64,000 bases of DNA, taken from Rhodococcoides trifolii (GTDB lineage: Bacteria > Actinomycetota > Actinomycetes > Mycobacteriales > Mycobacteriaceae). The translations under genes were made by a program, and so were the position numbers. The stretch lies in assembly GCF_014635345.1 (NCBI RefSeq), contig NZ_BMCU01000003.1:620001-684000 (forward strand). The letters are read 5' to 3'. Numbering within the stretch: position 1 is the stretch's first letter; every line of letters begins with the position of its first letter. Shown piece by piece: positions 26,374 through 36,347 of the stretch. The notes under the pieces are model-generated. The model was given only the letters and a program-made list of their open reading frames with translations, was not told the DNA's origin and searched no databases.

Positions 26374-27273
26374 GTGAGCACCAAAGACGACATCCGCGAA
26401 TTTCTCACGAGCCGCCGGGCCCGTGTTACTCCGGAGGCGGCGGGCCTCCCCCAGTTCGGCGGTGCTCGACGCGTTCCGGGCCTGCGGCGTGAGGAAGTGG
26501 CACTCCTGGCGGGAATGAGCACTGCGTACTACATCCGTCTCGAACGCGGGAACGCCACCGGGATCTCGGAATCGATCCTCGACGGAATCTGCCGTGCCCT
26601 GAAGCTGGACGACGCCGAGCGCACCCATCTGTTCGAGATGGTCCGCACGGTGAACGACGGACCGAACACCCGCAGACGACGCAAACCCACACCGGCGCAG
26701 CACATCAGCGAGGCGGTTCGTCAGACGATCGATTCGATGACCGATGTTCCGGTGATTGTGCAGAACGGACGCTTCGACTTGCTGGCCGCGAACGCTCTCG
26801 GGCGCGCGTTGTTCGCGCCGATGTTTCGGGGCGGTGAGGACTCGCCCAACTTCGCGCGCTACGTCTTCCTCGACGCCAGCGCGGGTCCGTTCTACCGTGA
26901 CTGGGACGACTCGGCAGAGCAAATCGTCGCCCTGCTGCGCGGGGAGGCCGGACGCGCTCCCTACGACCGCGCGCTCACCGACTTGGTCGGTGAGTTGTCA
27001 ACGCGCAGCGAGGAGTTTCGGCAACTGTGGGCGGCCCACGACGTTCGCATACACGAAACGGGTATCAAACGGGTGCATCATCCGGTCGTCGGAAGCCTCG
27101 ACCTCACGTACGAGGCCTTCGCCGTCAACTCGGCCCCGGGCCTGATGCTGATCGCCTTCACCGCGGCCGTCGGGTCACCGTCGCACGACGGACTCAGACT
27201 TCTCTCCAGCTGGGCGGCGGACGCGGCCCATAACACATCAGTTGCTGCGCGCGATGATTCGACGAGCCTGTAA
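26374..27273 (+). CDS. XRE-family regulator with MmyB-like ligand-binding domain
   Basis: A 299-residue regulator. The N-terminal helix-turn-helix shows R-R-V-P-G-L-R-R-E-E-V-A-L-L-A-G-M-S (about 32-49) and Y-Y-I-R-L-E-R-G. The rest (about 105-280) resembles the PAS-like MmyB domain that binds fatty acids. Such genes very often sit divergent from an oxidoreductase they control, as here. The 3' end overlaps the convergent CitE-like gene by 36 bp. Confidence 0.85.
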   Translation: MSTKDDIREFLTSRRARVTPEAAGLPQFGGARRVPGLRREEVALLAGMSTAYYIRLERGNATGISESILDGICRALKLDDAERTHLFEMVRTVNDGPNTRRRRKPTPAQHISEAVRQTIDSMTDVPVIVQNGRFDLLAANALGRALFAPMFRGGEDSPNFARYVFLDASAGPFYRDWDDSAEQIVALLRGEAGRAPYDRALTDLVGELSTRSEEFRQLWAAHDVRIHETGIKRVHHPVVGSLDLTYEAFAVNSAPGLMLIAFTAAVGSPSHDGLRLLSSWAADAAHNTSVAARDDSTSL

Positions 27274-28074
27274 CAAAACCGGTTCGTCCACCATCTGTCC
27301 CCGATAGGTGAAGACTCCCCGATTGGACGACACGGCAGCGAGGAGACCTTCTGCCCAGTCGATTTCGTTCTGCGTGGGCTTGTACGCGTCGCGAATCACC
27401 GGCACCTGGCTGGGGTGAATCGCCACCTTGGCATCGAACCCGACTGCCACCGCGTCATCGGTCTCTACCCGAAGACCGTCCAGATCACCGATGTCGACGT
27501 ACACCGAGTCCAGCGCAAGCAGTCCTCGGGCCTTGGCTGCCAGCAATACTTGCGAGCGCACATGTCTGGCCACGTCCCGATATTTTCCGTCGAGCGTACG
27601 GCTGGCGTTTCCCCCGAGGGACGCCGTCAGGTCCTCGGCCCCCCACATGGCGCCGACTGCGTTCTCGGCGGACAGCGTCTCGAAGACATTCACGGCGCCG
27701 AGCGCCGACTCGACGAGTGCAATGACGCCACGCGGCGCCAACTCCGCGATGTGCTGAGCGCTCGTGGTCTTGGCCAGCATGAGCGTCCGGTACTCGGTCC
27801 GCTCCACCGCTTCGAGGTCTCGCGCATGATCCTCGGAACCGAAGGCATTGACACGCACCACCGTTCGCTCCGGATCGAGCGGTGTGGAGATCAGCGCGTC
27901 CCGCGCGGCGGCCTTGTCGGTCGGCGCGACGGCGTCCTCGAGATCGAGAATGACGACGTCCGAACGGTCCGCAGCTTTCTGATACCGCTCGGGACGATCA
28001 GCAGGGCAGAACAACCACGCGGGCCCCGGTGGTAGCCACGATTCCGACCGGCCTCCGGCCTGCCCGTTTTTCAC
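27238..28074 (-). CDS. CitE-like beta-hydroxyacyl-CoA lyase
   Basis: A 278-residue HpcH/HpaI (CitE-like) TIM-barrel lyase. Metal and CoA sites are seen in I-L-D-L-E-D-A-V-A (about 42-50), V-R-V-N, A-L-V-E-S-A and W-G-A-E-D-L-T-A-S-L-G. It is the last gene of the accD-accA-acyl-CoA dehydrogenase-MaoC operon, with a GTGA overlap. The M. tuberculosis counterpart Rv2498c cleaves HMG-CoA and citramalyl-CoA, so HMG-CoA lyase activity in leucine breakdown is the best inference. Confidence 0.83.
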   Translation of the reverse strand: MKNGQAGGRSESWLPPGPAWLFCPADRPERYQKAADRSDVVILDLEDAVAPTDKAAARDALISTPLDPERTVVRVNAFGSEDHARDLEAVERTEYRTLMLAKTTSAQHIAELAPRGVIALVESALGAVNVFETLSAENAVGAMWGAEDLTASLGGNASRTLDGKYRDVARHVRSQVLLAAKARGLLALDSVYVDIGDLDGLRVETDDAVAVGFDAKVAIHPSQVPVIRDAYKPTQNEIDWAEGLLAAVSSNRGVFTYRGQMVDEPVLLQARRIIARSN

Positions 28075-28553
28075 GCTTCCCCCGTCGGAATCATCTGTAT
28101 CAACGTCTTTCGCACGGCGACGGCGACGATATCACCGTGCTGATTGCGGCCGGTGTGGGCGAACGTCACCACGCCTTCGCCGGGCCTCGACTTCGATTCC
28201 CGCTTCTCGGAGATCACCGTCTCGGCGTAGAGCGTGTCGCCGTGAAACAACGGCTTCGGGAACGTCACCTCCGAGAACCCGAGGTTGGCGACGATGGTTC
28301 CCTGCGTCAATTGGGCGACGGACAACCCCACGAGGGTGGAGACCGTCAACATCGAATTGACCAGTCGCTGACCGAACGCCGTGGTTTCGCTGTACGCCGC
28401 ATCGAGGTGCAGCGCCTGCGTGTTCATGGTCTGCGTGGTGAACAGCGTGTTGTCCGCCTCGGTGATCGTACGGCCCGGACGGTGCTCGTAGACCGTGCCG
28501 AGCTCCATCTCCTCGAACCACAAGCCGCGCTGGCGGACTCGCTTCTCGGTCAC
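28071..28553 (-). CDS. MaoC-like (R)-hydratase
   Basis: A 160-residue hot-dog-fold protein. The hydratase motif region runs from T-I-T-E-A-D-N-T-L-F to H-L-D-A-A-Y, then a G-Q-R-L-V-N-S-M stretch. GTG start overlapping the acyl-CoA dehydrogenase stop. By position it may hydrate 3-methylglutaconyl-CoA, like the Rv2499c counterpart; this is inferred from context. Confidence 0.82.
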   Translation of the reverse strand: MTEKRVRQRGLWFEEMELGTVYEHRPGRTITEADNTLFTTQTMNTQALHLDAAYSETTAFGQRLVNSMLTVSTLVGLSVAQLTQGTIVANLGFSEVTFPKPLFHGDTLYAETVISEKRESKSRPGEGVVTFAHTGRNQHGDIVAVAVRKTLIQMIPTGEA

Positions 28554-29716
28554 ATTCCCAGCCCGCGCGCGATCAGCATCAACTGCACCTCGGTGGTGCC
28601 CTCGCCGATCTCGAGAATCTTGCTGTCCCGGTAGTGCCGTGCGACGACGTATTCGTTCATGAAGCCGTAGCCACCGTGAATCTGCGTCGCATCACGCGCA
28701 TTGTCCATCGCCGCTTCGGACGCCACCAGCTTGGCGATCGAGGCTGCCTTCTTGAACGGCTTGCCGGCCAACATCAACGCCGCGGCGTCGTAATACGTCG
28801 CGCGAGCGGAATGTGCCCGCGCTTCCATCCGCGCGATCTTGAAGGAGATCGCCTGGTTCGTCGCAATGGGCGACCCGAAGGCCACCCGGTCCTTGGCGTA
28901 CTTCACGCTTTCGTCGACACACCCCTGAGCAACACCGACCGCAACCGCCGCGATGGCGATGCGACCCTCGTCCAGGATGTGCAGGAAGTTCGCGTATCCG
29001 CGGCCCTCCTCCCCCAACAGGTTCTCGCGCGGTACCCGAACGTCGGTGAAGCTCAACGGGTGCGTGTCCGATGCGTTCCAGCCGACCTTGTCGTACGCGG
29101 GCCCGGCCTCGAATCCCGGAGTGTCCGTCGGAACGAGGATGGACGAAATCTGTTTGCGGCCCGACGCCTCGTCGACACCGGTCACGGCCGTCACGGTGAC
29201 CAGTTCGGTGATGTCCGTTCCGGAATTGGTGATGAATTGCTTGTTGCCGTTGATGATCCAATCGCCGCCGTCCACCTTCGCGGTGGTCTTGGTGCCGCCG
29301 GCATCGCTACCGGCGCCGGGCTCGGTCAGACCGAAGGCTGCAAGTGCCGTCCCGGCGGTGAGTTTCGGCAGCCACTGCTGCTTCTGCTCCTCGTTGCCGA
29401 ACCGGTACACCGGCATCGCGCCCAGCGACACACCGGCTTCCAGCGTCATGGCCACACTCTGGTCGACCTTGGCCAGTTCCTCGAGCGCGAGGCACAAGGC
29501 GAAGTAGTCTCCGCCCATGCCGCCGTACTCTTCCGGGAACGGGAGTCCGAACAGGCCCATCTCGCCCATACCCGCCACGACCTCGTACGGGAACGAGTGT
29601 TCTTTGTCGTGTTTCGCCGAGACGGGTGCCACCACCGATTGGGTGAAGTCCGCGACCGACTTGATCAGTTGCTGGTATTCCTCGGGCAAGTTTGCGGACG
29701 ACAGGTAATCGGTCAT
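28550..29716 (-). CDS. Acyl-CoA dehydrogenase (FadE19-like)
   Basis: A 388-residue FAD enzyme. T-E-P-G-A-G-S-D (about 132-139) is the flavin/substrate signature; the C-terminal I-G-E-G-T-T-E-V-Q loop carries the canonical catalytic Glu position. Isovaleryl-CoA dehydrogenases usually lack Glu there and use another, so this is more like a general or 2-methyl-branched acyl-CoA dehydrogenase. Within the operon it would oxidise isovaleryl-CoA or a related branched acyl-CoA. ATGA overlap with the biotin carboxylase gene. Confidence 0.88.
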   Translation of the reverse strand: MTDYLSSANLPEEYQQLIKSVADFTQSVVAPVSAKHDKEHSFPYEVVAGMGEMGLFGLPFPEEYGGMGGDYFALCLALEELAKVDQSVAMTLEAGVSLGAMPVYRFGNEEQKQQWLPKLTAGTALAAFGLTEPGAGSDAGGTKTTAKVDGGDWIINGNKQFITNSGTDITELVTVTAVTGVDEASGRKQISSILVPTDTPGFEAGPAYDKVGWNASDTHPLSFTDVRVPRENLLGEEGRGYANFLHILDEGRIAIAAVAVGVAQGCVDESVKYAKDRVAFGSPIATNQAISFKIARMEARAHSARATYYDAAALMLAGKPFKKAASIAKLVASEAAMDNARDATQIHGGYGFMNEYVVARHYRDSKILEIGEGTTEVQLMLIARGLGM

Positions 29717-31710
29717 TGCTGAACCTCGTGTTCTGCGTTGGGAACAATGCGTGCGAGTTCTTGGTCCACGTGGACCTGGTCGCCGACTTTCACGGCAACT
29801 TCTACCGTCCCGTCGATCGGGGCGGTCAGGGTGTGCTCCATCTTCATCGCTTCGACCACGACGACGGCGGCGCCGGCGGTCACCGAATCACCGGACCGGA
29901 CATCGACTGCGATGACCGAACCGGGCATGGGGCTGAGGATCTCGGCATCACCCGATTGTGCCTCGTCCGCTCGAACGCTCGGCTCCGGCACCTCGCGTAC
30001 CTCCCACGTACCGCCGGCACCGGCGACCCAGGTCTGGGCCCCGTCCCGCGCGAACGTCAGGGACTCGCGGATACCGTCGACGACAATCGTGACGGTCGCG
30101 TCGTGCACGTCGGCGGTCAACGACCGGGGCGGGTGATCGCCGATCACGATCTGCGCCGAATTCGGCGTGCCCGTGATCGCCACGTGAACGGCGGTGTCAG
30201 CGGACACGAGCCGGACGACGTAGGGAGCCTGCCCGCCGACTCGCCACCCGGACGGCATCGACCAGAGATCGGTACCCGCGCGGCGCCATGCGTGAATCCA
30301 CGACACGGCAGCCACTGCGGTCAATGCGCCGTCGCTGACCTCGGCCGCCGTGAACTCGTCGACGCGCCGGTCGAGAAGTCCGGTGTCCAACTTGCCTGCA
30401 CGAACGTCGTTGTCGGCGAGCAGAAATCGTGCGAACTCGATGTTGGTGACGACACCGAGGACTGCAGTTTCCGACAGAGCGCGGTCCAGCGTCCGCAGAG
30501 CCGAGGAGCGATCTGCGCCGTAGCCGATGACCTTCGACAGCATCGGGTCGTAGTTGCTGCCGACGTCGGTACCCACCGAGAGACCGGAATCGACGCGGAC
30601 TCCCTCGCCGGACGGCTCCCGCAGTCCGACAACGGTTCCGCCGGTGGGGAGGAAGCCGCGGGACGGATCCTCCGCGTACACACGCGCCTCGATGGCATGC
30701 CCGGTCATGCGGACATCCTCCTGTGTCAGCGACAACGTCTCACCAGAGGCGACGCGAACCTGCCATTCCACGAGGTCCAACCCGGTGACCATCTCGGTGA
30801 CGGGGTGTTCGACCTGCAAACGTGTGTTCATCTCCATGAAGAAGAACTCGTCCGGCCGGTCGGCGGAGACGATGAATTCGACCGTCCCGGCTCCGGTGTA
30901 GTCGACACTGCGGGCGGTGTCGCACGCCGCCTGTCCGATACGAGCACGCGTCGCTTCGTCCAGCAACGGTGACGGCGCCTCCTCGATGACCTTCTGGTGG
31001 CGGCGTTGCAGGCTGCATTCGCGTTCGCCGAGGTGGATCACGTTGCCGTGGGTGTCGGCGAGAATCTGGACCTCGATGTGCCGGGGACGCAACACGAACC
31101 GTTCCAGGAAGAGCGTGTCGTCGCCGAACGACGAGGCGGCCTCGCGGCGTGCGCTGGCAAGGGCAGCAGGCAAATCCCGGGCACGCTCGACCAGCCGCAT
31201 ACCTTTGCCGCCCCCGCCGGCCGACGGCTTCACCAGCACCGGAAAGCCGACGTCCTCGGCGCCGGCAATCAGGTCGTCGTCGGTCAGTCCCGGACGCGAG
31301 ATACCCGGTACGACAGGAACACCGAACGTCGACACCGCGGCCTTGGCGGCGATCTTGTCGCCCATGACTTCGATGGCACGCACGGGCGGTCCGAGGAACA
31401 CGATTCCCGCGTCCTCGCACGCTGCAGCGAACTCCGAGTTCTCCGACAGGAAGCCGTAGCCGGGGTGAATGGCCTGCGCCCCGGTGCGTTTCGCGGCATC
31501 GATGACTTTCGGGATCGACAGGTAGCTTTCACGAGCGCTGGCCGGGCCGAGCCGGACGGCGGTGTCGGCCTCGGCGACGTGGCGTGCTCCGGCGTCTGCG
31601 TCGCTGTACACAGCAACCGACCAAATCCCCATGCGCCGCAACGTCACTGCTACACGAACTGCTATTTCGCCGCGGTTGGCAATCAGTACAGTGTCGATCA
31701 TCTCTGTCAC
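29713..31710 (-). CDS. accA1: Acyl-CoA carboxylase alpha subunit (biotin carboxylase plus BCCP)
   Basis: About 665 residues. The biotin carboxylase part opens [10 protein letters not shown] and contains the ATP-grasp loop G-G-G-G-K-G-M-R and [10 protein letters not shown]. The C-terminal carrier domain carries the biotinylated lysine in E-A-M-K-M-E-H. GTG 31710 is chosen because it gives the same GTGA overlap seen throughout this operon; ATG 31701 is an alternative. With AccD it should carboxylate 3-methylcrotonyl-CoA. Confidence 0.9.
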   Translation of the reverse strand: MTEMIDTVLIANRGEIAVRVAVTLRRMGIWSVAVYSDADAGARHVAEADTAVRLGPASARESYLSIPKVIDAAKRTGAQAIHPGYGFLSENSEFAAACEDAGIVFLGPPVRAIEVMGDKIAAKAAVSTFGVPVVPGISRPGLTDDDLIAGAEDVGFPVLVKPSAGGGGKGMRLVERARDLPAALASARREAASSFGDDTLFLERFVLRPRHIEVQILADTHGNVIHLGERECSLQRRHQKVIEEAPSPLLDEATRARIGQAACDTARSVDYTGAGTVEFIVSADRPDEFFFMEMNTRLQVEHPVTEMVTGLDLVEWQVRVASGETLSLTQEDVRMTGHAIEARVYAEDPSRGFLPTGGTVVGLREPSGEGVRVDSGLSVGTDVGSNYDPMLSKVIGYGADRSSALRTLDRALSETAVLGVVTNIEFARFLLADNDVRAGKLDTGLLDRRVDEFTAAEVSDGALTAVAAVSWIHAWRRAGTDLWSMPSGWRVGGQAPYVVRLVSADTAVHVAITGTPNSAQIVIGDHPPRSLTADVHDATVTIVVDGIRESLTFARDGAQTWVAGAGGTWEVREVPEPSVRADEAQSGDAEILSPMPGSVIAVDVRSGDSVTAGAAVVVVEAMKMEHTLTAPIDGTVEVAVKVGDQVHVDQELARIVPNAEHEVQQ

Positions 31711-33269
31711 ATCCTGAAGACGCCGTAGGAGACCGGCTCGAGCGGCGCGTTCGCACACACCGACAACGCCAGTCCGAGAACCTGCCGGGTGTCGGCTGGA
31801 TCGATGACCCCGTCGTCCCACAACCGAGCCGTCGAGTAGTACGGATTGCCCTGCGTCTCGTACTGGGCGCGTATCGGCGCCTTGAACGCCTCCTGCTCCT
31901 CGTCCGTCCAGGATTCACCCTCCTGCTCACCGCGGACGGCGGCCAGGACCGATGCGGCCTGCTCTCCGCCCATGACCGAGATGCGGGCGTTGGGCCACAT
32001 GAAAAGAAACCGGGGCGAGTAGGCGCGACCGCACATCGAATAGTTGCCTGCGCCATAGGATCCGCCGATCACGACGGTCAGCTTGGGGACACGAGCACAG
32101 GCCACCGCGGTGACCATCTTGGCGCCGTGTTTCGCGATACCGCCGGCTTCGTAATCCCGTCCGACCATGAATCCGGACAGGTTCTGGAGGAATACGAGGG
32201 GGATGCTGCGCTTGTCGCACAACTCGATGAAGTGCGCGCCCTTGAGCGCCGATTCGGAGAAGAGCACTCCGTTGTTGGCGACGATCCCGACGGGGTGGCC
32301 GTGCAGGTGCGCGAAGCCGGTCACCAGAGTTCTGCCGTATTCCGCCTTGAATTCGTCGAATTCGCCGGCGTCCACGACCCGTGTGATCACCTCGCGCACG
32401 TCGTACGGGGTGCGCGGGTCGATCGGGACGACGTCGTACAGCTCCGTCTGATCTGCGATCGGGTCGCGTGTCGGTACGACGTCCCACGGACGCGGGGTGC
32501 GGGGGCCGAGTGTCGAGACGATCTTCCGCACTCGGGCGAGGGCATCGCGGTCGTCGTCGGCCAGATGGTCCGTCACACCGGAGACCTTCGAGTGCAAATC
32601 GCCGCCGCCGAGGTCTTCCGCGGTCACGACTTCACCCGTCGCCGCTTTCACCAGGGGTGGCCCGCCCAGGAAAATTGTTCCCTGGTTCTTGACGATCACG
32701 GCGTCGTCGCTCATGGCGGGAACGTAGGCGCCGCCTGCGGTGCACGAGCCCATCACCGCCGCAATCTGAGCTATCCCCTTGGCGCTCATGGTGGCCTGGT
32801 TGAAGAAGATGCGGCCGAAGTGCTCACGGTCGGGGAAGACTTCGTCCTGGCGTGGCAGATACGCACCGCCCGAGTCGACGAGGTAGATGCACGGCAACGT
32901 GTTCTGTAGTGCAATTTCCTGCGCGCGTAGGTGTTTTTTCACCGTCATCGGGTAGTACGTGCCGCCCTTGACCGTCGCATCGTTTGCGATGATCACGCAT
33001 TCACGGCCCGAGACGCGTCCGATTCCCGCGATGACGCCCGCGCCGGGGCACTCGTCGTCGTACAGCCCGTTGGCCGCCAGCGGTGCGATCTCGAGGAACG
33101 GGCTGCCCAGATCGAGCAGTTCGTCGACGCGATCGCGCGGTAGCAATTTTCCGCGGGAGATGTGCCGTTCGCGGGACTTCTCGCTCCCGCCGAGCGCGGC
33201 CAGGGCGATGCGCTCGGCGAGCTGACTGGTCAGCAATTCGTGGTCGGCGCGGTACGACGCTGTCTCCAT
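31707..33269 (-). CDS. accD1: Acyl-CoA carboxylase beta subunit (methylcrotonyl-CoA carboxylase type)
   Basis: A 520-residue carboxyltransferase. The [11 protein letters not shown] segment (about 130-140) and the [11 protein letters not shown] and [12 protein letters not shown] oxyanion loops are as in MCC beta subunits. A GAGG ribosome site precedes the ATG. First gene of the five-gene operon running to 27238, all linked by 4-nt overlaps. A palindromic operator sits just upstream. Confidence 0.9.
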   Translation of the reverse strand: METASYRADHELLTSQLAERIALAALGGSEKSRERHISRGKLLPRDRVDELLDLGSPFLEIAPLAANGLYDDECPGAGVIAGIGRVSGRECVIIANDATVKGGTYYPMTVKKHLRAQEIALQNTLPCIYLVDSGGAYLPRQDEVFPDREHFGRIFFNQATMSAKGIAQIAAVMGSCTAGGAYVPAMSDDAVIVKNQGTIFLGGPPLVKAATGEVVTAEDLGGGDLHSKVSGVTDHLADDDRDALARVRKIVSTLGPRTPRPWDVVPTRDPIADQTELYDVVPIDPRTPYDVREVITRVVDAGEFDEFKAEYGRTLVTGFAHLHGHPVGIVANNGVLFSESALKGAHFIELCDKRSIPLVFLQNLSGFMVGRDYEAGGIAKHGAKMVTAVACARVPKLTVVIGGSYGAGNYSMCGRAYSPRFLFMWPNARISVMGGEQAASVLAAVRGEQEGESWTDEEQEAFKAPIRAQYETQGNPYYSTARLWDDGVIDPADTRQVLGLALSVCANAPLEPVSYGVFRM

Positions 33270-33290
33270 GCGATGACCTCGATCTCGGCA

Positions 33291-33324
33291 GTTCAGTTAA
33301 AGGCGAGTAACTGAACGAATAGTA
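33291..33324 (-). promoter_or_regulatory. Operon promoter with 26-bp palindromic operator
   Basis: GTTCAGTTA (33291-33299) and TAACTGAAC (33308-33316) are a perfect 9-bp inverted repeat around an 8-bp spacer. On the minus strand a TACTAT -10 (33324-33319) is adjacent, so the transcription start lies inside the palindrome. A dimeric repressor bound there would silence the leucine operon. No TetR gene is next to it. Confidence 0.7.
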
Positions 33325-33381
33325 AACCGTGATTAACCGAGTTGTCCACCGCGCACCTGCTGTGTTGCGCGTCCGATACGC

Positions 33382-33723
33382 CTACTGGCCAGACATGGGC
33401 GCGCGGTGCAGTGTCGGCGTATGTCTGCTCCGTCGGCCTACGGCAAGCGCCGACCCGACAACGAGAGACACTCCGCCGACAGCCGCCGCGAGAACGGGGC
33501 CACGGACCGTCACCCATGTCAGCTTGTCGGCCGAATCCTTGGCACGGGCAACCTGTTCGGCCCGACCGGTGTCGTCGAGACTCAGGGATGCCTTGAAGAT
33601 CGACACCTCCGGGAGCTTCGGATCGCGCGCGAAGTACTGATAAGGCGTCTCCTGTCCGGAAACCAGGCTGCCGCTGAGCGGTTCGACGTAGATGTCGCGG
33701 ACGTTCGAGTAGTACCGCTTCAT
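33382..33723 (-). pseudogene. Truncated DUF3068/PorA-like membrane protein, C-terminal fragment
   Basis: The 113-residue frame begins M-K-R-Y-Y-S-N-V-R-D-I-Y-V-E-P and ends with one transmembrane helix (about 78-97) and a basic tail. This resembles only the last third of DUF3068 proteins, which are about 300 residues with an N-terminal helix and an external domain; that part is absent. The ATG overlaps the GDSL hydrolase stop (ATGA), so it may still be translated. It may be a remnant or a shortened gene. Confidence 0.5.
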
Positions 33724-34880
33724 GGTGACGGGCTCGTCGCCGTCTCCCAGTCCCCATTTCTCGTCCACAGCGCGTCGAATCGCGCGGCCATCACCTCGTG
33801 TCCTGCGTCGCCGGGATGTAGACCGTCCACCAGATACGGGGCCTCGTCGGCGTGCAAGAGATCGCGGCCGTCGATGTACTGCAGGTGGTGGTCGTCCCGA
33901 GAGCGACGATCGACGATGTCGCGCAGCGTGTCTCGTATGTTCTGCACCGTCAGCGCGCCGAAGAGAACGGCCGCCTCGTCGCTCGTGACGACGTAGTTGC
34001 CGTCGTCGCCGCGGACGACAGGCCCCGGTCGATCTTCGGCGACCGGGAACGGCGTCGGCGAGACGAGCGTGATGGGCGTGGTGGGGTGACCGTCACGGAC
34101 GGTGTCGAGAAACCCGTCGACGGCCGGACCGAACGTACGTGCAGTCATGCTCGCTCCGTTGTGGATGTTGGCACCGAGTTCGAGCGTGATCAGATCAGCC
34201 GGAGCCGCGGCGATGGACCGAGCCACGAACGGGTCGAGCATCGCGTTCCCGGTGAAGGACAGGTCGTAGATGGCCAGACCCCGAGACAGCGCCACGCGTA
34301 CCGGCCACGTCGACACGATCCCTGCCGCTTCCAAACCCTGGCTCAGCGACGAGCCGTAGTGAATCCACCGTGGGCGTGTCTCGGGCGTAGGCGGACGGAT
34401 CTCACCGTCGGCCGAGAGCGACAACACCGCGGTCGCCGTCCCGTTGGGCAGCCACAGCTCGACCTGTTTGTCACCGTCGCCGAGGTGGTCGACGACTGTC
34501 GTCGTGGGACCACCTTCGCGAGCACCGATCGAGCCGTCCTCCGCCACGACGATCGCGGCGTCGATGCCGACCGGACACCGCCGGACGTGAACACCGTCGA
34601 CTACGACATCGACCACCTGGGTGGTCAACTGCGAAGTCTCCCCTCGCATTTCGAGGACGGTGGTGTGCAGTTGCAGCGCGAGGGTGGTCGACGTGGTTCG
34701 GAACGCCAACCGGATGCCGCCGCTTGCACTCATCACGAAATCGGTCATGACGTCGGGATACTGCGCACGCGTCCACACCGGTAGCCGACGTGCGTACACA
34801 CCACCGTGCTCGGACGGACCGACGTCTCTTGCCCCGTCGATGCGGACGACGGTCGAGGGGAAGAGCTGGACGTCGGTCAT
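33720..34880 (-). CDS. SGNH/GDSL-family hydrolase with N-terminal beta domain
   Basis: A 386-residue protein. The first 150 residues form a beta-rich domain. The SGNH catalytic part follows: the nucleophile Ser in H-Y-G-S-S-L-S-Q-G (about 174-182), an F-T-G-N-A block, L-E-L-G-A-N-I-H-N-G, and the Asp/His pair in D-G-L-H-P-G-D-A-G-H near the C-terminus. No signal peptide. It probably cleaves an ester or acetyl group on a carbohydrate-like substrate. A TAGGCT hexamer lies 9 nt before the ATG. Confidence 0.8.
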   Translation of the reverse strand: MTDVQLFPSTVVRIDGARDVGPSEHGGVYARRLPVWTRAQYPDVMTDFVMSASGGIRLAFRTTSTTLALQLHTTVLEMRGETSQLTTQVVDVVVDGVHVRRCPVGIDAAIVVAEDGSIGAREGGPTTTVVDHLGDGDKQVELWLPNGTATAVLSLSADGEIRPPTPETRPRWIHYGSSLSQGLEAAGIVSTWPVRVALSRGLAIYDLSFTGNAMLDPFVARSIAAAPADLITLELGANIHNGASMTARTFGPAVDGFLDTVRDGHPTTPITLVSPTPFPVAEDRPGPVVRGDDGNYVVTSDEAAVLFGALTVQNIRDTLRDIVDRRSRDDHHLQYIDGRDLLHADEAPYLVDGLHPGDAGHEVMAARFDALWTRNGDWETATSPSP

Positions 34881-34941
34881 CGGTGCAAGAGCCTACCGCC
34901 GGGGTCCATAGAACGGCTCCGACGACCAGTCGAGGGGCCAG

Positions 34942-34947
34942 TAGCAT
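34942..34947 (+). promoter_or_regulatory. -10 hexamer TAGCAT, leaderless GTG start
   Basis: TAGCAT is followed by 7 nt and the GTG at 34955, with no ribosome site between. Confidence 0.5.
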
Positions 34948-34954
34948 TGGCGAC

Positions 34955-36223
34955 GTGGACTCATCCAACGTGTCACTGAGCTCTCCCCTCGCCTTGGCGT
35001 GCGGACAGGTGCTTCCCAACCGCCTGATGAAGTCGGCACTCAGCGAAGGGCTGGCCACCGACGACCACGGGCCCGACACGCGCCTCGAACGCCTCTACTC
35101 ACGTTGGGGCGCAGGCGGGTTCGGTCTCGTGGTGACCGGCAACGTGATGGTCGACCGTGACCACCTCGGTGAGCCCGGCAACGTCGTGGTCGAGGACGAC
35201 CGACACCGGGACGAGTTGACGCGGTGGGCGAAAGCCACCCGCGACGGCGGCACCCCGATCTGGATGCAGATCAACCATCCTGGCCGACAAGCGAATCCGC
35301 TGGCAACGAAGGCCCGACCCGTCGCGCCGTCGGCAATCGCGCTGAACATTCCGGGGCTGCCCTCTCCACGTGAGCTGACCGATACAGAGATCCACGACAT
35401 CGTCGAGCGTTTCGCAGCGACATCGGTCGTCGCCGAATCGTCCGGATTCGACGGCGTACAGATTCACGGCGCACATGGATACCTGGTCTCGCAGTTCCTC
35501 TCCCCGCTGTCCAACACACGAACCGACGCCTGGGGCGGTGACGCCGACCGCCGAATGCGATTCCTCCTCGACGTGGTCCGCGCAATCCGCTCGGCCGTGT
35601 CCCCCGGATTCGCGGTCGGCATCAAGTTGAACTCCGCGGACTTCCAACGGGGCGGATTCAGCGAGCACGAATCGCAGGCCGTCGTCGAACGCCTGGCCCA
35701 CGAGCACATCGATCTGATCGAGATCAGCGGCGGCAGTTACGAATCCCCGGCCATGATGGGAACTGCATCCGACAGCACCCGAGCGCGCGAGGCATACTTT
35801 CTGGAGTACGCCCGTACGGTGCGTCACGCGGCAGGCTCCGTTCCGCTCGCGGTGACCGGCGGTTTTCGAACTCGCGCGGGAATGACCGAGGCTCTCCGAT
35901 CCGGTGACTGCGACGTCGTCGGGTTGGGTCGACCCGCTGCCATCACACCCACCGCCGGAGCTGCCCTACTCGACGACGGCGCGGAGACGCTTGCCGCACC
36001 GTCGGTGTCGCTCAAACTCCCCGCGAAGCTGCGGTCGGCGCCCGCGGTGAAGGCGCTCGACGGCGCCCTCGATCTGCAATGGCACACGGACCAGCTGCAC
36101 CTGATGGGCGCCGGCAAGGACCCTGATCCCGATCGATCCATTCTGCGGACGGTGGTCACCACGGTGCGCCGCAACGGTGTCGACGCGTTTCGCAGCAAGC
36201 GCGGGGGCGACCGACGCCGGTGA
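34955..36223 (+). CDS. Old-yellow-enzyme-type NADH:flavin oxidoreductase
   Basis: A 422-residue FMN TIM-barrel protein. The substrate-binding His residues lie in Q-I-H-G-A-H-G-Y-L (about 168-176), followed by Q-F-L-S-P-L-S-N-T-R-T-D-A-W-G-G, the family signature. FMN contacts are near the C-terminal G-G-F-R-T-R and V-G-L-G-R-P-A. No iron-sulfur domain as in 2,4-dienoyl-CoA reductase. It reduces activated alkenes or similar; substrate unknown. Confidence 0.85.
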   Translation: MDSSNVSLSSPLALACGQVLPNRLMKSALSEGLATDDHGPDTRLERLYSRWGAGGFGLVVTGNVMVDRDHLGEPGNVVVEDDRHRDELTRWAKATRDGGTPIWMQINHPGRQANPLATKARPVAPSAIALNIPGLPSPRELTDTEIHDIVERFAATSVVAESSGFDGVQIHGAHGYLVSQFLSPLSNTRTDAWGGDADRRMRFLLDVVRAIRSAVSPGFAVGIKLNSADFQRGGFSEHESQAVVERLAHEHIDLIEISGGSYESPAMMGTASDSTRAREAYFLEYARTVRHAAGSVPLAVTGGFRTRAGMTEALRSGDCDVVGLGRPAAITPTAGAALLDDGAETLAAPSVSLKLPAKLRSAPAVKALDGALDLQWHTDQLHLMGAGKDPDPDRSILRTVVTTVRRNGVDAFRSKRGGDRRR

Positions 36224-36234
36224 TGTGGAAGTTC

Positions 36235-36264
36235 TCTCTACAGAAGGTCACTTCGATGTAGAGA
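36235..36264. promoter_or_regulatory. Long interrupted inverted repeat upstream of the MFS gene
   Basis: TCTCTACA (36235-36242) pairs with TGTAGAGA (36257-36264), and the inner GAAG/CTTC pairs too, giving a 12-bp stem with a 2-nt bulge and a GTCA loop. It lies about 85 nt before the transporter start. It could be an operator or an mRNA hairpin. Confidence 0.6.
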
Positions 36265-36347
36265 AAACCACCGTGGTTGCCGTCACAGTGCGGGTGGTCG
36301 AATGGTCTCAGCAGCGAGCCCCATGGCTCTCACCAGCAGAAAGAGAC

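Noticed and set aside
36235..36264. Hairpin as a terminator for the old-yellow-enzyme gene.
   Set aside because: It has AT-rich arms and a bulge and lies in a likely promoter region; an operator or leader role is at least as likely, so it was not called a terminator.
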